From Saccoglossus kowalevskii (lineage: Eukaryota; Hemichordata; Enteropneusta; Harrimaniidae), in NCBI RefSeq assembly GCF_000003605.2, contig NW_003122433.1, positions 58,467 to 86,641 on the forward strand: a DNA stretch of 28,175 bases, written 5' to 3'. Shown here one piece after another: positions 1 to 11,681 of the stretch. Numbering within the stretch: the stretch's first letter is position 1; every line of letters begins with the position of its first letter. The position numbers and the translations under genes are program-made. The notes below the pieces were generated by a model. The model ran no database searches. It saw only the letters and a program-made list of their open reading frames with translations, and had not been told where the DNA came from.

Positions 1-1905
1 AAGCAGGTATTGGTTTAGACAGGTTTCACTAAAGCAGGTGTTGGTTTAGACAGGTTTCACTAAAGCAGGTGTTGGTTTAGACAGGTTTCACCAAATCAGG
101 TATTGGTTTAGACAGGTTTCACCAAATCAGGTATTAGTTTAGACAGGTTTCACTAAAGCAGGTGTTGGTTTAGACAGGTTTCACTAAATCAGGTGTTGGT
201 TTAGACAGGTTTCACTAAAGCAGGTGTTGGTTTAGACAGGTTTCACTAAAGCAGGTGTTGGTTTAGACAGGTTTCACTAAATCAGGTGTTGGTTTAGACA
301 GGTTTCACCAAATCAGGTGTTGGTTTAGACATGTTTCACTAAATCAGGTGTTGGTTTAGACAAGTTTCACTAAATCAGGTGTTGGTTTAGACAGGTTTCA
401 CTAAATCAGGTGTTGGTTTAGACAGGTTTCACCAAATCAGGTATTGGTTTAGACAAGTTTCACTAAATCAGGTGTTGGTTTAGACAGGTTTCACTAAAGC
501 AGGTGTTGGTTTAGACAGGTTTCACCAAATCAGGTGTTGGTTTAGACATGTTTCACTAAAGCATGTGTTAGTTTAGACAGGTTTCACTAAAATATCAGGT
601 ATTGGTTTAGACAGGTTTCACTCAAATATCAGGTATTGGTTTAGACAGGTTTCACTCAAATATCAGGTATTGGTTTAGACAGGTTTCACTCAAATATCAG
701 GTATTAGTTTAGACAAGCTTCACTAAATCAGGTGTTGGTTTAGACAGGTTTCACTAAAGCAGGTGTTGGTTTAGACAGGTTTCACTAAAATATCAGGTAT
801 TGGTTTAGACAGGTTTCACTAAAGAAGGTGTTGGTTTAGCCAAGTTTCACTAAATCAGGTATTGGTTTAGACAGGTTTCACTAAAGCAGGTATTGGTTTA
901 GACAGATTTCACCAAATCAGGTATTGGTTTAGACAGGTTTCACCAAATCAGGTATTGGTTTAGACAGATTTCACCAAATCAGGTGTTGGTTTAGATAGAT
1001 TTCACCAAATCATGTATTGGTTTAGACAGATTTCACCAAATCAGGTATTGGTTGAGACAGGTTTCACTAAAATATCAGGTATTGGTTTAGACAGATTTCA
1101 CGAAATCAGGTGTTGGTTTAGACAGATTTCACCAAATCATGTATTGGTTTAGACAGGTTTCACTAAAGCAGGTGTTAGTTTAGACAGGTTTCACTAAAAT
1201 AGCAGGTATTGGTTTAGACAGATTTCACGAAATCAGGTGTTGGTTTAGACAGATTTCACCAAATCATGTATTGGTTTAGACAGGTTTCACTAAAGCAAGT
1301 GTTGGTTTAGACAGATTTCACGAAATCAGGTGTTGGTTTAGACAGATTTCACCAAATCATGTATTGGTTTAGACAGGTTTCACTAAAACAGGTGTTGGTT
1401 TAGACAGATTTCACAAAATCAGGTGTTGGTTTAGACAGATTTCACGAAATCAGGTGTTGGTTTAGACAGATTTCACCAAATCATGTATTGGTTTAGACAG
1501 ATTTCACCAAATCATGTATTGGTTTAGACAGGTTTCACTAAAGCAGGTGTTAGTTTAGACAGGTTTCACTAAAGCAGGTGTTGGTTTTACAGGTTTCACT
1601 AAAGCAGGTGTTGGTTTAGACAGATTTCACCAAATCATGTATTGGTTTAGACAGGTTTCACTAAAGCAGGTGTTAGTTTAGACAGGTTTCACTAAAATAT
1701 CAGGTATTGGTTTAGACAGGTTTCACTCAAATATCAGGTATTGGTTTAGACAGGTTTCACTCAAATATCACTTGTCAATTTAGACATGTTTTAGTTAAGA
1801 CATGTGCAGTTTAGACAGGTTTCATTTAAGGCAGGTTTGGGTTTCAGACATGTTTTATCTATGACATGATTATACTTGGGCAGGTTTCAGTTGAGACTTA
1901 TTTTA
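1..1905. repeat. 31-bp satellite/minisatellite array, truncated at the left edge
   Basis: A tandem array with a 31-base unit of the form GGTTTAGACAGGTTTCACTA plus AAGCAGGTGTT fills the first 1.76 kb, roughly 57 copies. Unit variants are intermixed: AAGCAG versus AAATCAG, GTGTT versus GTATT, CAGG versus CAGA, and a longer 33-34 base form carrying AAATATCAGG near 590-700, 790, 1070, 1690 and 1730. Variants recur in short runs (for example three AAATATCAGG units at 620-700), as expected from local unequal exchange. From about 1762 to 1905 the units decay into recognisable fragments (TTTAGACATG, CAGGTTTCA) before unique sequence begins. The array continues beyond the left edge, so its real length is unknown. 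No coding potential is apparent. Confidence 0.97.
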
Positions 1906-3572
1906 CTGTTGAAAGTTTCAATAAGAGTTATTTAATGGATGGTACAATACATGAACATTGAAGCGGTACAGCTGTCAGTGACAATTAAATCAATATTATT
2001 CTATTCTAGTAGTAGAATGTACAACAATCATGTTTCTCACTTGTAAATCTTTACCAACTCATTCTATTTAAAGACATACTTTAAAAAGATGAATTATTTG
2101 ACTAAACAAATCATGGATCCAGGCAGACAGTGTATGATCATCTTCTAGGCCAAAATCTGTAACATACAGGGTAAGAAGCACAGAGCAGTTCATAGGAACG
2201 TATTGTGTTTCTTGAAACACATTGTAACCAATACAAGGGTTTACTACAATCATAAAACTGGATAATAGTGTGGCTATTAACAGAACCTCAGAATGGTAGC
2301 ATTTTCGATCTAACAGCCAAACAGTGGAAGGATTGCTCCTCTCGAACATACATGTACTATGTATAATATGATAGTGACAAGGGAATACCCATAATTTAAT
2401 GCACATTTCAAAACCTGTATACAGAACCATATAAATATGGAGTGAATAATTCTATATTTTCAATGGTGTGCACAATTTGGCTTTTCATTTGTCCCATATT
2501 TAATAAGGGAAATAAAATAGAATTTCAAATCGGTCTCCTTCTCATACACTTACATGTACCTCCTATATGCAAGACAATAGTGACTCTCGCTGGATAAATT
2601 CTTAACATGCGTAGAATATTGTTACCGTAATTCTGGAGAGGGATCACCGCAGTTACGTTCATTAGAACGCAATTTGGACCCACTCAGTTTCATTTGGCTT
2701 CATTCATCCATTAGTTTGACCTAAACCTCGCAGACCATACACATGTTCTACATACGTGTTTGATGCCATTTTCTGTTATATGGTATTTATTATACATGTA
2801 TGTCACCAATCATATTAACGTTCATTTCGGATGAAGAGTTTTATGCCGACTGCTACATTACAAGACTTCTTTTAGTTCATAGTAAGGCCAGGAAAAAAAA
2901 AATCTCTGTTTCTTGTTTCATAGAAATTTTAAAATGAGGCGATTTTTTTTTTTTCGAACACTGAGCTAAAATGAGGGGAAATTTGAAACAAGTACGAGTA
3001 CAAGTGCATTTTGGAATGCTTTAGATATTTTTTTTTCAGCCTAAAGGACATCTTATTTTTTTATGTTCGCTTATTCTATTGTGGTCTGTTTGAAATTTCA
3101 CTTCAATTTGTATAGGCACCTGGGCTATAATTATAATTTTCTTTTAAACTGTTCTGTCAAAAGAGCAAGTAATTACTTGTAAACCGGTCCATCATGGCAA
3201 CCTAGTGCAATTCTGCAATCATTGACAGGGTTCTTAATGACATGATGGGTAATTTCACCTTCATTGCTCTCAACAGGATAGCTGTACTACATCATCATAT
3301 CAAAGAAATCAATACAATTATGCTCATTTCAGTTCACCAATGAGTATATTATTTCAGCTCGTGCAGTGAGCAATGATAATCTTGGCACATGTTGAATCCA
3401 GGTGGTCTTTTGAGACAAAGATCACATACATTATGGGAATAATTAGACTCAGTCCTACTGTTCACACATATTTTGGCACATGATAATGCATAAGACTTCT
3501 GTAAGCCTTTCGATATTTTTAAACGCTCTGTGTTTAACCATGTTAACAGTAGTAAAACAAAAATGTAAATGT
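1906..3572. other. AT-rich stretch with no recognisable gene
   Basis: I see no gene with domain or splice support. The longest open frame is on the minus strand (2068-2430, 120 codons), but it has no recognisable family and nothing beyond its length in AT-rich DNA. Long A and T runs occur at 2895-2905, 2944-2954 and 3030-3063. TACATGTA occurs at 2349, 2551 and 2793. Confidence 0.6.
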
Positions 3573-3714
3573 CTGCACACGCGCAGGAATTGAGTTCCAA
3601 GCGGCGTTAACAACATGCGCTAAAAACGCAAAGGCTCATGGGTAGACGCTTGTTTGTAAACAATGACATGCAATGACCATCTGAAGCATGCGCAGGTGAC
3701 TCTCCCGCTTTAAA
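3573..3714 (+). mobile_element. MITE-like dispersed repeat, copy 1 (TTTAAA family)
   Basis: About 140 bases match the element at 19754-19919 in the same orientation. The most conserved core is CGCTAAAAACGCAAAGGCTC followed by ATGGGTAGACG and TTGTTTGTAAACAA. The copy ends in CCCGCTTTAAA, matching the TTTAAA end of the other copy. The left terminus is degraded: homology begins near CTGCACACGCGCAG and the TTTAAA end is missing. It has no coding capacity, so it would be a non-autonomous DNA element. Confidence 0.75.
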
Positions 3715-4303
3715 AAAGCAGTGTAGTTGCTGAAACTTAGCATTCTGGTTTTTGAAAAACAGTATAAAGGGTAAAAGGAAAATCACTCAAATCTGAAAAG
3801 TAATTGAAGTCTTCAATTGCATTTAAAAAAATACACGAAATGTGATTCCACAATACAGTTTTTCAGTATTCCACCTTGTGAACCCAATATCAAACATCTT
3901 GCGATGACACAAACAGTGGACTCCTTTTTTCATTGTGGTTGTTTATGATTCTCTGTCACGTAATCCTCAACACACATAATGTTGTATTGTTTATCACAGC
4001 TGACAAAAATCAAAGTAGACATTTCTCATCCACGGTTGAAACCAGAGTCTTATTTCATACATGTACGTTACCAGTGGTTCAGATTAACCCAGCATTACCG
4101 GTAAATAATAAGGTAAGGAAAGTAGAAATTTACAAAATAACGTCAAACTTTTCGCATTCCCCATGGCTTTGACATTGTTTAAATGAGCATTCTCAATTTT
4201 TTTGGCAGTTTAATTTGCTTTTGAAATGAATAACCAGCTAGAATAGAGCAAATTTTCATAATGGAATTCATCTTTTACACATTAAAGTGCACATTTTTGA
4301 TAT
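3715..4303. other. No recognisable feature
   Basis: Unique AT-rich sequence. A 79-codon plus-strand frame at 3933-4172 lacks splice or domain support and is probably chance. Confidence 0.5.
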
Positions 4304-4518
4304 TACTGTAAAATACTTTATTTTAACTTGGAACTGATTTTCGCTATTTTCGCTGGAGGAATGATTCAGTGAAAATAAAATCCAGCGAATTTACTTTTTT
4401 TCCTCTATTTTACATTCAACTAATCCAAAATCACTGAAAATAAAATCCACACAAAACACCCAAAAAGTCTTTTCAGCGAAAATTAATTACAGCTTTAAAA
4501 TTAAAGTATTTCACAGTA
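4304..4518. mobile_element. MITE-like element with ACTGTRAAATACTTTA inverted ends
   Basis: The left end TACTGTAAAATACTTTA (4304-4320) is matched in inverted orientation at 4501-4518 (TACTGTGAAATACTTTAA when read inward). The inner flanks are also related: both sides carry a GATTTTCGCT or AATTTTCGCT block. Internal sequence repeats GAAAATAAAATCCA (4371 and 4437 regions). The length of 215 bp, the TA termini and the lack of coding fit a Tc1/mariner-type MITE. I did not establish a target duplication beyond TA. Confidence 0.75.
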
Positions 4519-4561
4519 CAGTATGTTATATCATACATACCTGCATACAATTTTTTTTTTG

Positions 4562-4939
4562 TTCATGAGGCCAGACTTTTTTTATTCCTTGTTTCTCGAG
4601 TTTTTAGAAGGCAATTTTTTTGAGGAGGGTAGAAGAAAAATAAAATTAATTCTTTTTTTCCATTAGATTTGTGTGATTCTCAAAGAATTGTAAATAAGAT
4701 AATTGATCGGAGAGAAGAGAAAAAAGGAAATAAAACTTTATTCCATGTATAACCTTGTTTCTCATCTGTGCGGTAAAAAAATAAAGATAAAAATATTATT
4801 TTTTTAGCATTCTTTGGCGCTTACAAGTCGCCGGGCGCGAGAAATTACGCTGAAATAAAATTATATTTTTATTTCATTTTCGGCTCCTGTTCATTAGGCG
4901 GGTTCGAGAAACAAGGGATAATAAAAGTCTGGCCTGAAC
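4562..4939. mobile_element. MITE-like element with ~36-bp inverted repeats (GGCCAGACTTT)
   Basis: The left end carries GGCCAGACTTTTTTTATTCC then TTGTTTCTCGAG. The right end, read inward from 4939, carries GGCCAGACTTTTATTATCCC then TTGTTTCTCGAA. The two arms are therefore near-identical inverted repeats about 36 bases long bracketing 300 AT-rich bases. It begins only about 43 bases after the previous element, so this is a nest of elements. No transposase is encoded and I found no clear target duplication. Confidence 0.75.
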
Positions 4940-5865
4940 TATTATTACCTTGTTCCATATAAGAGATAATTTGTGTTATTGAAAACCTATGTCCACCAGA
5001 GAAAAAAACCCAACAACATTGTATCAATTGTCTATATAACTAAAGCACAATCAAAGCTAGCTATTGACATCTTGATTATTAGCTGTTGTTCTGTTTATGA
5101 TGCACAATATGCAAAAAACTTGTTTCGAAGCGGGCACTATGTAAATGCATGAAAATGTCAAAAGCAACAAAACAATCATGATACAGAGGTGGCAAACACA
5201 ATAATGATAAAGTATTTGTGAAATTACCAAACAAGTTTCACATCAGAGCTACCATAGGCTTCATATAATTTTGAAAAATACTTAGATGTGTTGAATTTGA
5301 AACTAAGAACTTCAATGACAACATTTATAACTAGTAATCATAAGTTAGTAATAGAAATAGGAAAACGTACACATCAAAAATTTACAGACAATCTACACAG
5401 AATGATAAGATATGCTCTCAATATAAATTAATATGCCAACAAATCATACAGTATAAGACATTAAATTTCCACAAGAAACACAGGATGATCTCCGGAAATT
5501 TAATTTCATGATGATGATGATGATGATGATGATGTAATACTACAAAATATAGGCAACTATATTCATAACACATTTCAATCAAGAAATGAAAATGCCATTT
5601 GATATGTAACACTTGCTTTATTCCATTACCAACTTACTTCCTTTTTTTTTTTATAGTAGTAGTTATCACAACTAATATTTATTGCGAGTAACCTATAGAA
5701 ACTTTTTATTTCTAAGGATGCAATGAAGTTATTATTATAAGTTGCATCATTTTGCCGTAATATAATGTAATGCCACTCACAATGTGTTTGATCTCTAGTT
5801 AATAAAAATCTTCTTTTCTAAGGGTTTATGTGTATCCTTGTGCACTAGAGTGCACTTGGACCGGC
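4940..5865. other. Non-coding stretch with one microsatellite
   Basis: I see no gene here. The only structured feature is a trinucleotide run, listed separately. Confidence 0.5.
5508..5534. repeat. (ATG)9 microsatellite
   Basis: Nine uninterrupted ATG units. On the minus strand it produces a histidine run inside a short frame (5418-5612) with no other sign of being a gene. Confidence 0.95.
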
Positions 5866-6189
5866 GAAGTTTTGCAACAGTGTTTTCAACATTTCCAGAT
5901 CTCCCATAAAACAAAAGCAAAAGCCATGTTTTTAAACAAACCACTGTTGTATTAAATAGATACTCTTTAGATAAAAAAAAAAATCATCAAAACCTGTTTT
6001 CAGAGATATTTTTCAATCTGACAGTTTAACAATAAAGAGGTTGTGTATTGTGAGACTAAGCAGTGTGTTCATTGGTGGAATGGGAAAGTGATCTCATTAT
6101 TGAAATGAGAATCAGCAACACTACTAATCACCGTTTATTTAAATTTTGGGAAATACGTAAATGTTGAAAACTCTGTTGCAAAACTTTCT
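5866..6189. mobile_element. Inverted-repeat element (GTTTTGCAACAG arms)
   Basis: GAAGTTTTGCAACAGTGTTT followed by TCAACATTTCC at 5866-5896 is matched in inverted orientation at 6157-6189 (GAAAGTTTTGCAACAGAGTT followed by TTCAACATTTAC). Arms of about 31 bases with few mismatches enclose 260 non-coding bases. The outer flanks also show weak inverted similarity, so the true ends may lie near 5840 and 6220. Probably a MITE or remnant. Confidence 0.65.
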
Positions 6190-7397
6190 CCTTACTTTAG
6201 TTCACAGTGATCGACGCACAAGCCAACTAACTATGCACCTATTTACATGTACACTGACTTGACGTCACAGTATCGCATTATTGTCGTGAGTGAGTACAAC
6301 TTATAGGAAAGCAGGAGAGTGATTACTCAACTCGGATATCCTATCCTATAGACTTTCTTGCCCAAATTTGTCTGCTTTTTTTTGTATATTCCTCAATATT
6401 TGTAGAAGTGAATTTTTGACAACAGACAAAATTTGAGTAAATTTTCAGTTTTATGTTTGGCTATTTTTGTCCCAATCTTCTGAAGGAAAGTGCAGACTAT
6501 AAACGGGACTATTTTGTGAATTTGTGATGAAAAAAGGTAACTGGTGGTGAAAAGGTTAATAGCATTGCTTTCCTAATCACTCACGTTACACTGTGTTCAT
6601 GGGAGACATTTTTAGCATCCAGGCTATATTCAAAAAGCAAGGCCAGGCTAAGACATATTAATGTACGGATTGTTGTCAAATGTTATGACGCTTTGACGAC
6701 TCTGGATATCCAGATTTGTATTGATAATATGCTTAATAAAAATACAAAAACAACACAGATGGTTATTAATCCTACACTTTAGACCACTTTTTTATTACAT
6801 GTGATCCATGATAGATTTAATACATTTGGAATGCCCTCAGGCATCACAAAGCTTAGTTTACAGGTTTGAGAGACAGTTGCGTTGAGGACCATTTTGTGCA
6901 ACAGTACGTATTTTTTTAATGCAAAAATAAACCTGCCTAAAATAAATCAGTTAAGATGAATGTTGCCATATCAATGAATGGAAAAATTATATGTAGGATT
7001 TAGTGTGCACAGTGATTGGTACAGGTTTAGTGAGACTGATGTGGCTGTCACTTTAGGTAAATCATTCAATTCATGTTTGGGTGAGATTGCGATCTTGTTA
7101 AATTTATCCTTGTTTTTATTTTGCTTGATTTCTGTATTTGCTCAATCACAAAAGGATGCGCATCTACGATGGAAGCGCACGAGAGACAAAAAAAAAATGT
7201 TTGCTTCAGTGAGATTGTTTTTAATTACAGTACACCAAACAGAGCATTTACATACTTTTAAGGGTTTTTAAAATAATTGCAAATTATCAATCGATGCGAT
7301 GGTTTGTGGTTGATTTATAAATATCAAAATAACATTTAGAAGCTCAAAATGGTGCAAAAAATGTCTTTGAAAACCATTACAGTAACTGTACGTCAAT
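6190..7397. other. No recognisable gene
   Basis: AT-rich, with short open frames only. A weak hairpin pairs CAAATTTGTCTG (6365) with CAGACAAAATTTG (6423). A 97-codon plus frame at 6978-7271 has a hydrophobic stretch but no splice or family support. Confidence 0.5.
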
Positions 7398-7755
7398 GGT
7401 GTGGATCACGGTGTGGAGGGACTGTGTGGATCACGGTGTGGAGGGACTGTGTGGATCACGGTGTGGAGGGACTGTGTGAATCACAGTGTGGAGGGACTGT
7501 GTGGATCACGGTGTGGAGGGACTGTGTGGATCACGGTGTGGAGGGACTGTGGATCACGGTGTGGAGGGACTGTGTGAATCACAGTGTGGAGGGACTGTGT
7601 GGATCACGGTGTGGAGGGACGGTGTGGAGGGACGGTGTGGAGGGACTGTGTGGATCACGGTGTGGAGGGACTGTGTGGATCACGGTGTGGAGGGACTGTG
7701 TGGATCACGGTGTGGAGGGACTGTGTGGATCACGGTGTGGAGGGACTGTGTGGAT
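7398..7755 (+). repeat. 25-bp GC-rich minisatellite, open in more than one frame
   Basis: About 14 units of GTGTGGATCACGGTGTGGAG plus GGACT (25 bases), each built from two related halves of 12 and 13 bases (TGTGGATCACGG and TGTGGAGGGAC). Some units are shortened (loss of TG near 7551) or consist of the second half alone (7610-7650). Because 25 is not a multiple of three, three units make one 25-residue peptide period. Open frames of 143 codons (7349-7780) and 95 codons (7486-7773) result from the repeat lacking stops and not from a gene. Confidence 0.95.
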
Positions 7756-10173
7756 GAATATACTTTTGAATAGAGCTTAGTATCCAATCAGTGATCAGTC
7801 TCATACATAAAGACCAATCCAAAAGGGCGTTGCAATAGCAGAACATAACTTCCCGTTTGAATTTGAATTCACATTTATATTTACAAACAAATTTCAGTTA
7901 CTCCAGGTTTTATAAAGGTGTGAATTTTTTTGATGGACATTTATAAAACATTTATCCAGAAAGACTCTAGCACTTCATTCAAATAAAAAAAGATGTTTTC
8001 ATTGGCTTTAGAGACAATTTGGTAAAATCCGTCACCAAATTAGTTTTTTGCAGGGTTTCTTCAATCATTGGTCGAAAAATAGATTTCATCAAATTTGTTT
8101 ATAATGATTGAAATTGGAGTGATTCATTTACTAAAATAAATCTGATAGATTGAAAGTAAAAGTAGTACCATTATCGTTTGGTACACAACATTTATAAATA
8201 TAAATATTTTATACAAGCAAATTCATGCCTTCATGAAACCCACTGTAACAACACAACATAGGTAAAAGGAAATAAGTGCTATAGAATAAATACTGTGTAT
8301 AACTGTGACTGCCATATTGAAGGCAGTGTAAACAGCGATGTGAATCAAAATATTAGTGAACTGCAAAAGACTGAGCGGGAATCATGCAGTCATACATCCC
8401 AGGGAATATACCAATATGCTTCTGTTGTATCTATACCACAGCGTTGTTACATTGTACATGTAATGAGTGGCAATCTGTCTGTGCATTCAGAGTGTACGAA
8501 TCTAACGTCAATCTAATCTAGGAGTGCAGTTAGTAATCAATCAGATACAATAGTATTACTACGTCTAAAAAATTATAATCAAAAGTGCTAAGAATTACCA
8601 TTACAATAAAGGTGATTACACAATAGGGTCTACCATGCATGGATACAAGAGAATATACTAGTCAAATAATCACAATCGTTAAAATATTATATGGTCTTTG
8701 ACTCCAGTAAATGAAACGTGATTACCTAACTAATTGTCACATAAAGCAATTACAAGGCAGAGGGGAACAAAATTGTCATTCTGATAACGCTACCTGCATG
8801 TACCCATGTATTTAATGATACTCAAACTATTTTTTTTATAAAAATATAACAGATTATTTTTATTTTATTTTAAGTAAATCAAGTGTGTTTGAACCATTAA
8901 AACAAAAAGTGTATTCACTTACTTTGATTTGGTTGATGATTTAGTTGTTATTACTAATTTGGTCGTCATTTTTAAAATTTAGCGATGTAGATTTATTTTC
9001 AAGTAAGGAGAAAAAATGAAAATGTAGGTGGCCTTAACAAAACTCAAAGCAAAAAAGTAACCAGTATTTTATTCAAAGCAGGTGACGGACTACTTACTTA
9101 TTTCTACATCATTGAAAGTCTGCATTAAATGCTTAACTACATTTTAGTCAATGTGAGGCTACTTAGAAGATTGTGCCTGATTGGCTACCAAGCCCTAACA
9201 ACCAACAATCAGACCAATCAGAGAGAAGCTTGTTTGTTGACAGTTTTATTCAACATATCAAATATTGTTTTGTATATATGCAAAGACTCAATTGTAAAGT
9301 AACAGAAAGGTGTGAACCAAATTGTTGAAAGACAAGATGAGAGGACTAATTTATTTTCACGTGTAGGGGAGGGAGCTGGATGGAAATAGAAGAGGGGCAA
9401 TTGGCACTACAGAAGAAATCTAAATAAAAGAAGCAGTCACAATATTTTCAATTCCATTAGAGAATTCAAATCACACAGTACCAGATGGGATGAACGAGAC
9501 AAAATTATTGCATATATGATAAGCAGACTATACCTTTATCAATTTTAACTCAATATTGAAAACAAATGCAGATACCAGTATTTTTTTTTTTTTTTTTTTT
9601 TTGATAACCGGATAGTTATTTTGACATTTGAATAGTAATGTGCCTTGATGTGCATATGCTCCTAAAAATAACTTGGCATTAAAGCGCAAAAATATCTAAA
9701 ATCATTAAAGCCAAACAATTTTTTCATTTTTCATAATCCTGCCATATGTCATTATGACAAGATAGAATTTCATTATAACCCCTCCCCCCAACCAAAAACA
9801 AATTAGACAGATACATGAACTACAACTATCACAATTAAATTCAATAAACAAGTTTTTTTAGCTAGCTTGTTATTTTACCTAATTTACCCTGTAGCTACAA
9901 GTATCATCTATTTTCTCACCACAAAAAGAAATCTATTTCTCAGATGTTACGTGTTTTGTTTGACTTATTACCACCTCACGCAAGTACATATGCTTCATGA
10001 ACTGTTTCGAAATTAATTTTTTTTTTTTTATGTTATGAACCAGTTAATTTGTGGTTGGATTTGGTCACATTCCAACATGAAGGATTTCAACAGAAGTTGA
10101 ATTTAGAAATTACCGATTCACTGTAATATTCAAACGTTAACTCCATTCATTGCTGATAGAAACACTTTCAACG
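7756..10173. other. Long stretch without recognisable genes
   Basis: Scattered short frames with no supporting splice sites or domains. It contains a pure T22 run at 9581-9602 and shorter T runs (for example 10017-10029). I see nothing else structured. Confidence 0.5.
9581..9602. repeat. T22 homopolymer
   Basis: Uninterrupted run of 22 T. It could be a poly-A tail relic of a minus-strand retro-insertion, but no element body was recognised beside it. Confidence 0.9.
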
Positions 10174-10175
10174 TA

Positions 10176-10643
10176 CAGTGGCCACTCGCTAAGTTGAGGA
10201 ATCCAAGCAAAAACCACGACTTATCGAGGGTCGTGACTTACCGAGGGGGTCTCATGAAAGGGGGGGTTATGAATTGAAAATTGATAAAAGGCACATATAG
10301 ACATATATGGGTCTATTTTTACTTTAGTACGTTTTCTTTATAGGACAATATCACAGCATCCATGTGGACATGGATTCAACTCAGTGCAACAAGTTTTATG
10401 GATCTTTATGACAGGGAAATGGCCAAGAAGTATGTAAAGTTGCGACTTCATATTTAATTCGAGTCAGGTCATCGTGTATCTTAATAATTAACAGCAAGTA
10501 CAAATGTAGGTGTTAAGTTGCCTCCTCCAGTTTAACTATGCGACAAAACATTAGTTCTTTTACTTCAAAACTGTCGGCAAAACACAGTTGCGACTAAGTC
10601 GAAACTGTGATTCACTGAGGTGCAATTTAGCGAGGGATCACTG
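10176..10643. mobile_element. Tigger/pogo-like non-autonomous DNA transposon
   Basis: The left end CAGTGGCCACTCGCTAAG (from 10176) and the inward-read right end CAGTGATCCCTCGCTAAA (from 10643) are inverted repeats matching at 17 of the first 21 bases. TA lies immediately outside both ends (10174-10175 and 10644-10645), the target duplication of the Tc1/mariner/pogo superfamily. The ends, with CAGTG..CCCTCGCTAA and further ACTTATCGAGGG-like blocks inside, resemble Tigger/pogo termini. At 468 bp with no transposase frame it is a MITE-type derivative. Confidence 0.85.
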
Positions 10644-10645
10644 TA

Positions 10646-11681
10646 TTTACACAAGTGTCTTAAAAGTACAAACGTTGCATAAATAGATGAAACCCACAGA
10701 GTTGAGTGCAGACCATACCAGAATAAAACAGCCATTCCATGTCGAAAAGGGGAATGGAATATTATGATGCCTTTCAAGTAGATGAAGGTCAACCAATCAG
10801 TGACTGTGTACAAAACATGGGATATCAGCCATCCAGAAAGACAGGATAGAAAGTTTTTGATACAAACTGGAGCTGAATAATTATGCAAAACATCTATAAA
10901 CGCATAACTCGGAAATTACTCATTAAATTGGAATAAATCAATAAAGTCTGTATTCAGAAATTATCAAAATCACACCTTATGGCTTATTATTGCCTCCAAA
11001 TCCGGAACTTTTCTCTAATCATAAAGGGCTGATACAGGTCATCGTCGCAAATCATTACCCTTTTATGGTTACTGTTTAGCTTTCTTGCATTGTTTTTTGT
11101 GACGAGAAGGAACAAATTTTGAACAAAACATAAGGTCTGGCGGGCGAGAATGCAAATGGTATGTAATTTGAAAAGTTGCTCGGAATAACCGGTACAAAAC
11201 AATTTTGTATACCCTACTCCTGCACTTTAAGATTGTGTTGATCAAATCTTGACAACACCCACACTAGTACTACTATGTAACAAATCCATGTACATGCTTT
11301 TCATTCCCAGGGTAGTAGGCATTGTACGAGTATTCAATTGTATGGCAGTTTCATTTATTATCCCCAAAAAGTACCCAGCTTGGAAGAAGGGTGTGTGAAA
11401 ATGACAGTTGTGCATTACAGAGAAAATTATGTCACCCAGATGAAGATGCAAGTTGACCAGATAAATGAATACAGATATTGAGTGGGTTTAATTTCACACC
11501 CTCCACTAATAAATTATTTGTTCAAGTGGCTTCATAAATAACTGTCATTTATATAGATATTAAAAAAAATATTAAACACATATTTATTCAGTTTATTTAT
11601 TTAATCCGTTATACGACGATCAATGCCTTATAGTACTAGTAGCCTACTTGTCGATACTAGAGGTAAAATCAACGGTAACTG
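10646..11681. other. No confirmed gene; possible downstream intron or exon territory
   Basis: Short minus-strand frames occur at 10987-11202 and 11242-11451. The second follows a passable pyrimidine-AG acceptor near 11378-11400 and could accept the phase-1 donor at 12488, but its codons are AT-rich and no family is recognisable. I do not call it. Confidence 0.3.

Noticed and set aside
2068..2430. 120-codon minus-strand frame
   Set aside because: It has a fairly protein-like composition at its C-terminal half, but no recognisable family, no clear splice sites and a length that can arise by chance in six frames of 28 kb.
3349..3600. 83-codon minus frame with several cysteines resembling a zinc finger
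   Set aside because: The cysteine spacing fits no known finger, and the start lies inside a MITE copy.
5418..5612. Short minus frame with a histidine run
   Set aside because: The histidines come from the (ATG)9 microsatellite.
7349..7780. 143-codon frame with a 25-residue peptide repeat
   Set aside because: The frame is a by-product of a stop-free 25-bp minisatellite; other frames are open as well and there is no gene context.
11242..11451. Possible second exon for the gene starting at 12573
   Set aside because: An acceptor with the right phase exists, but codon content is AT-rich, the product would be under 100 residues and no motif supports it.
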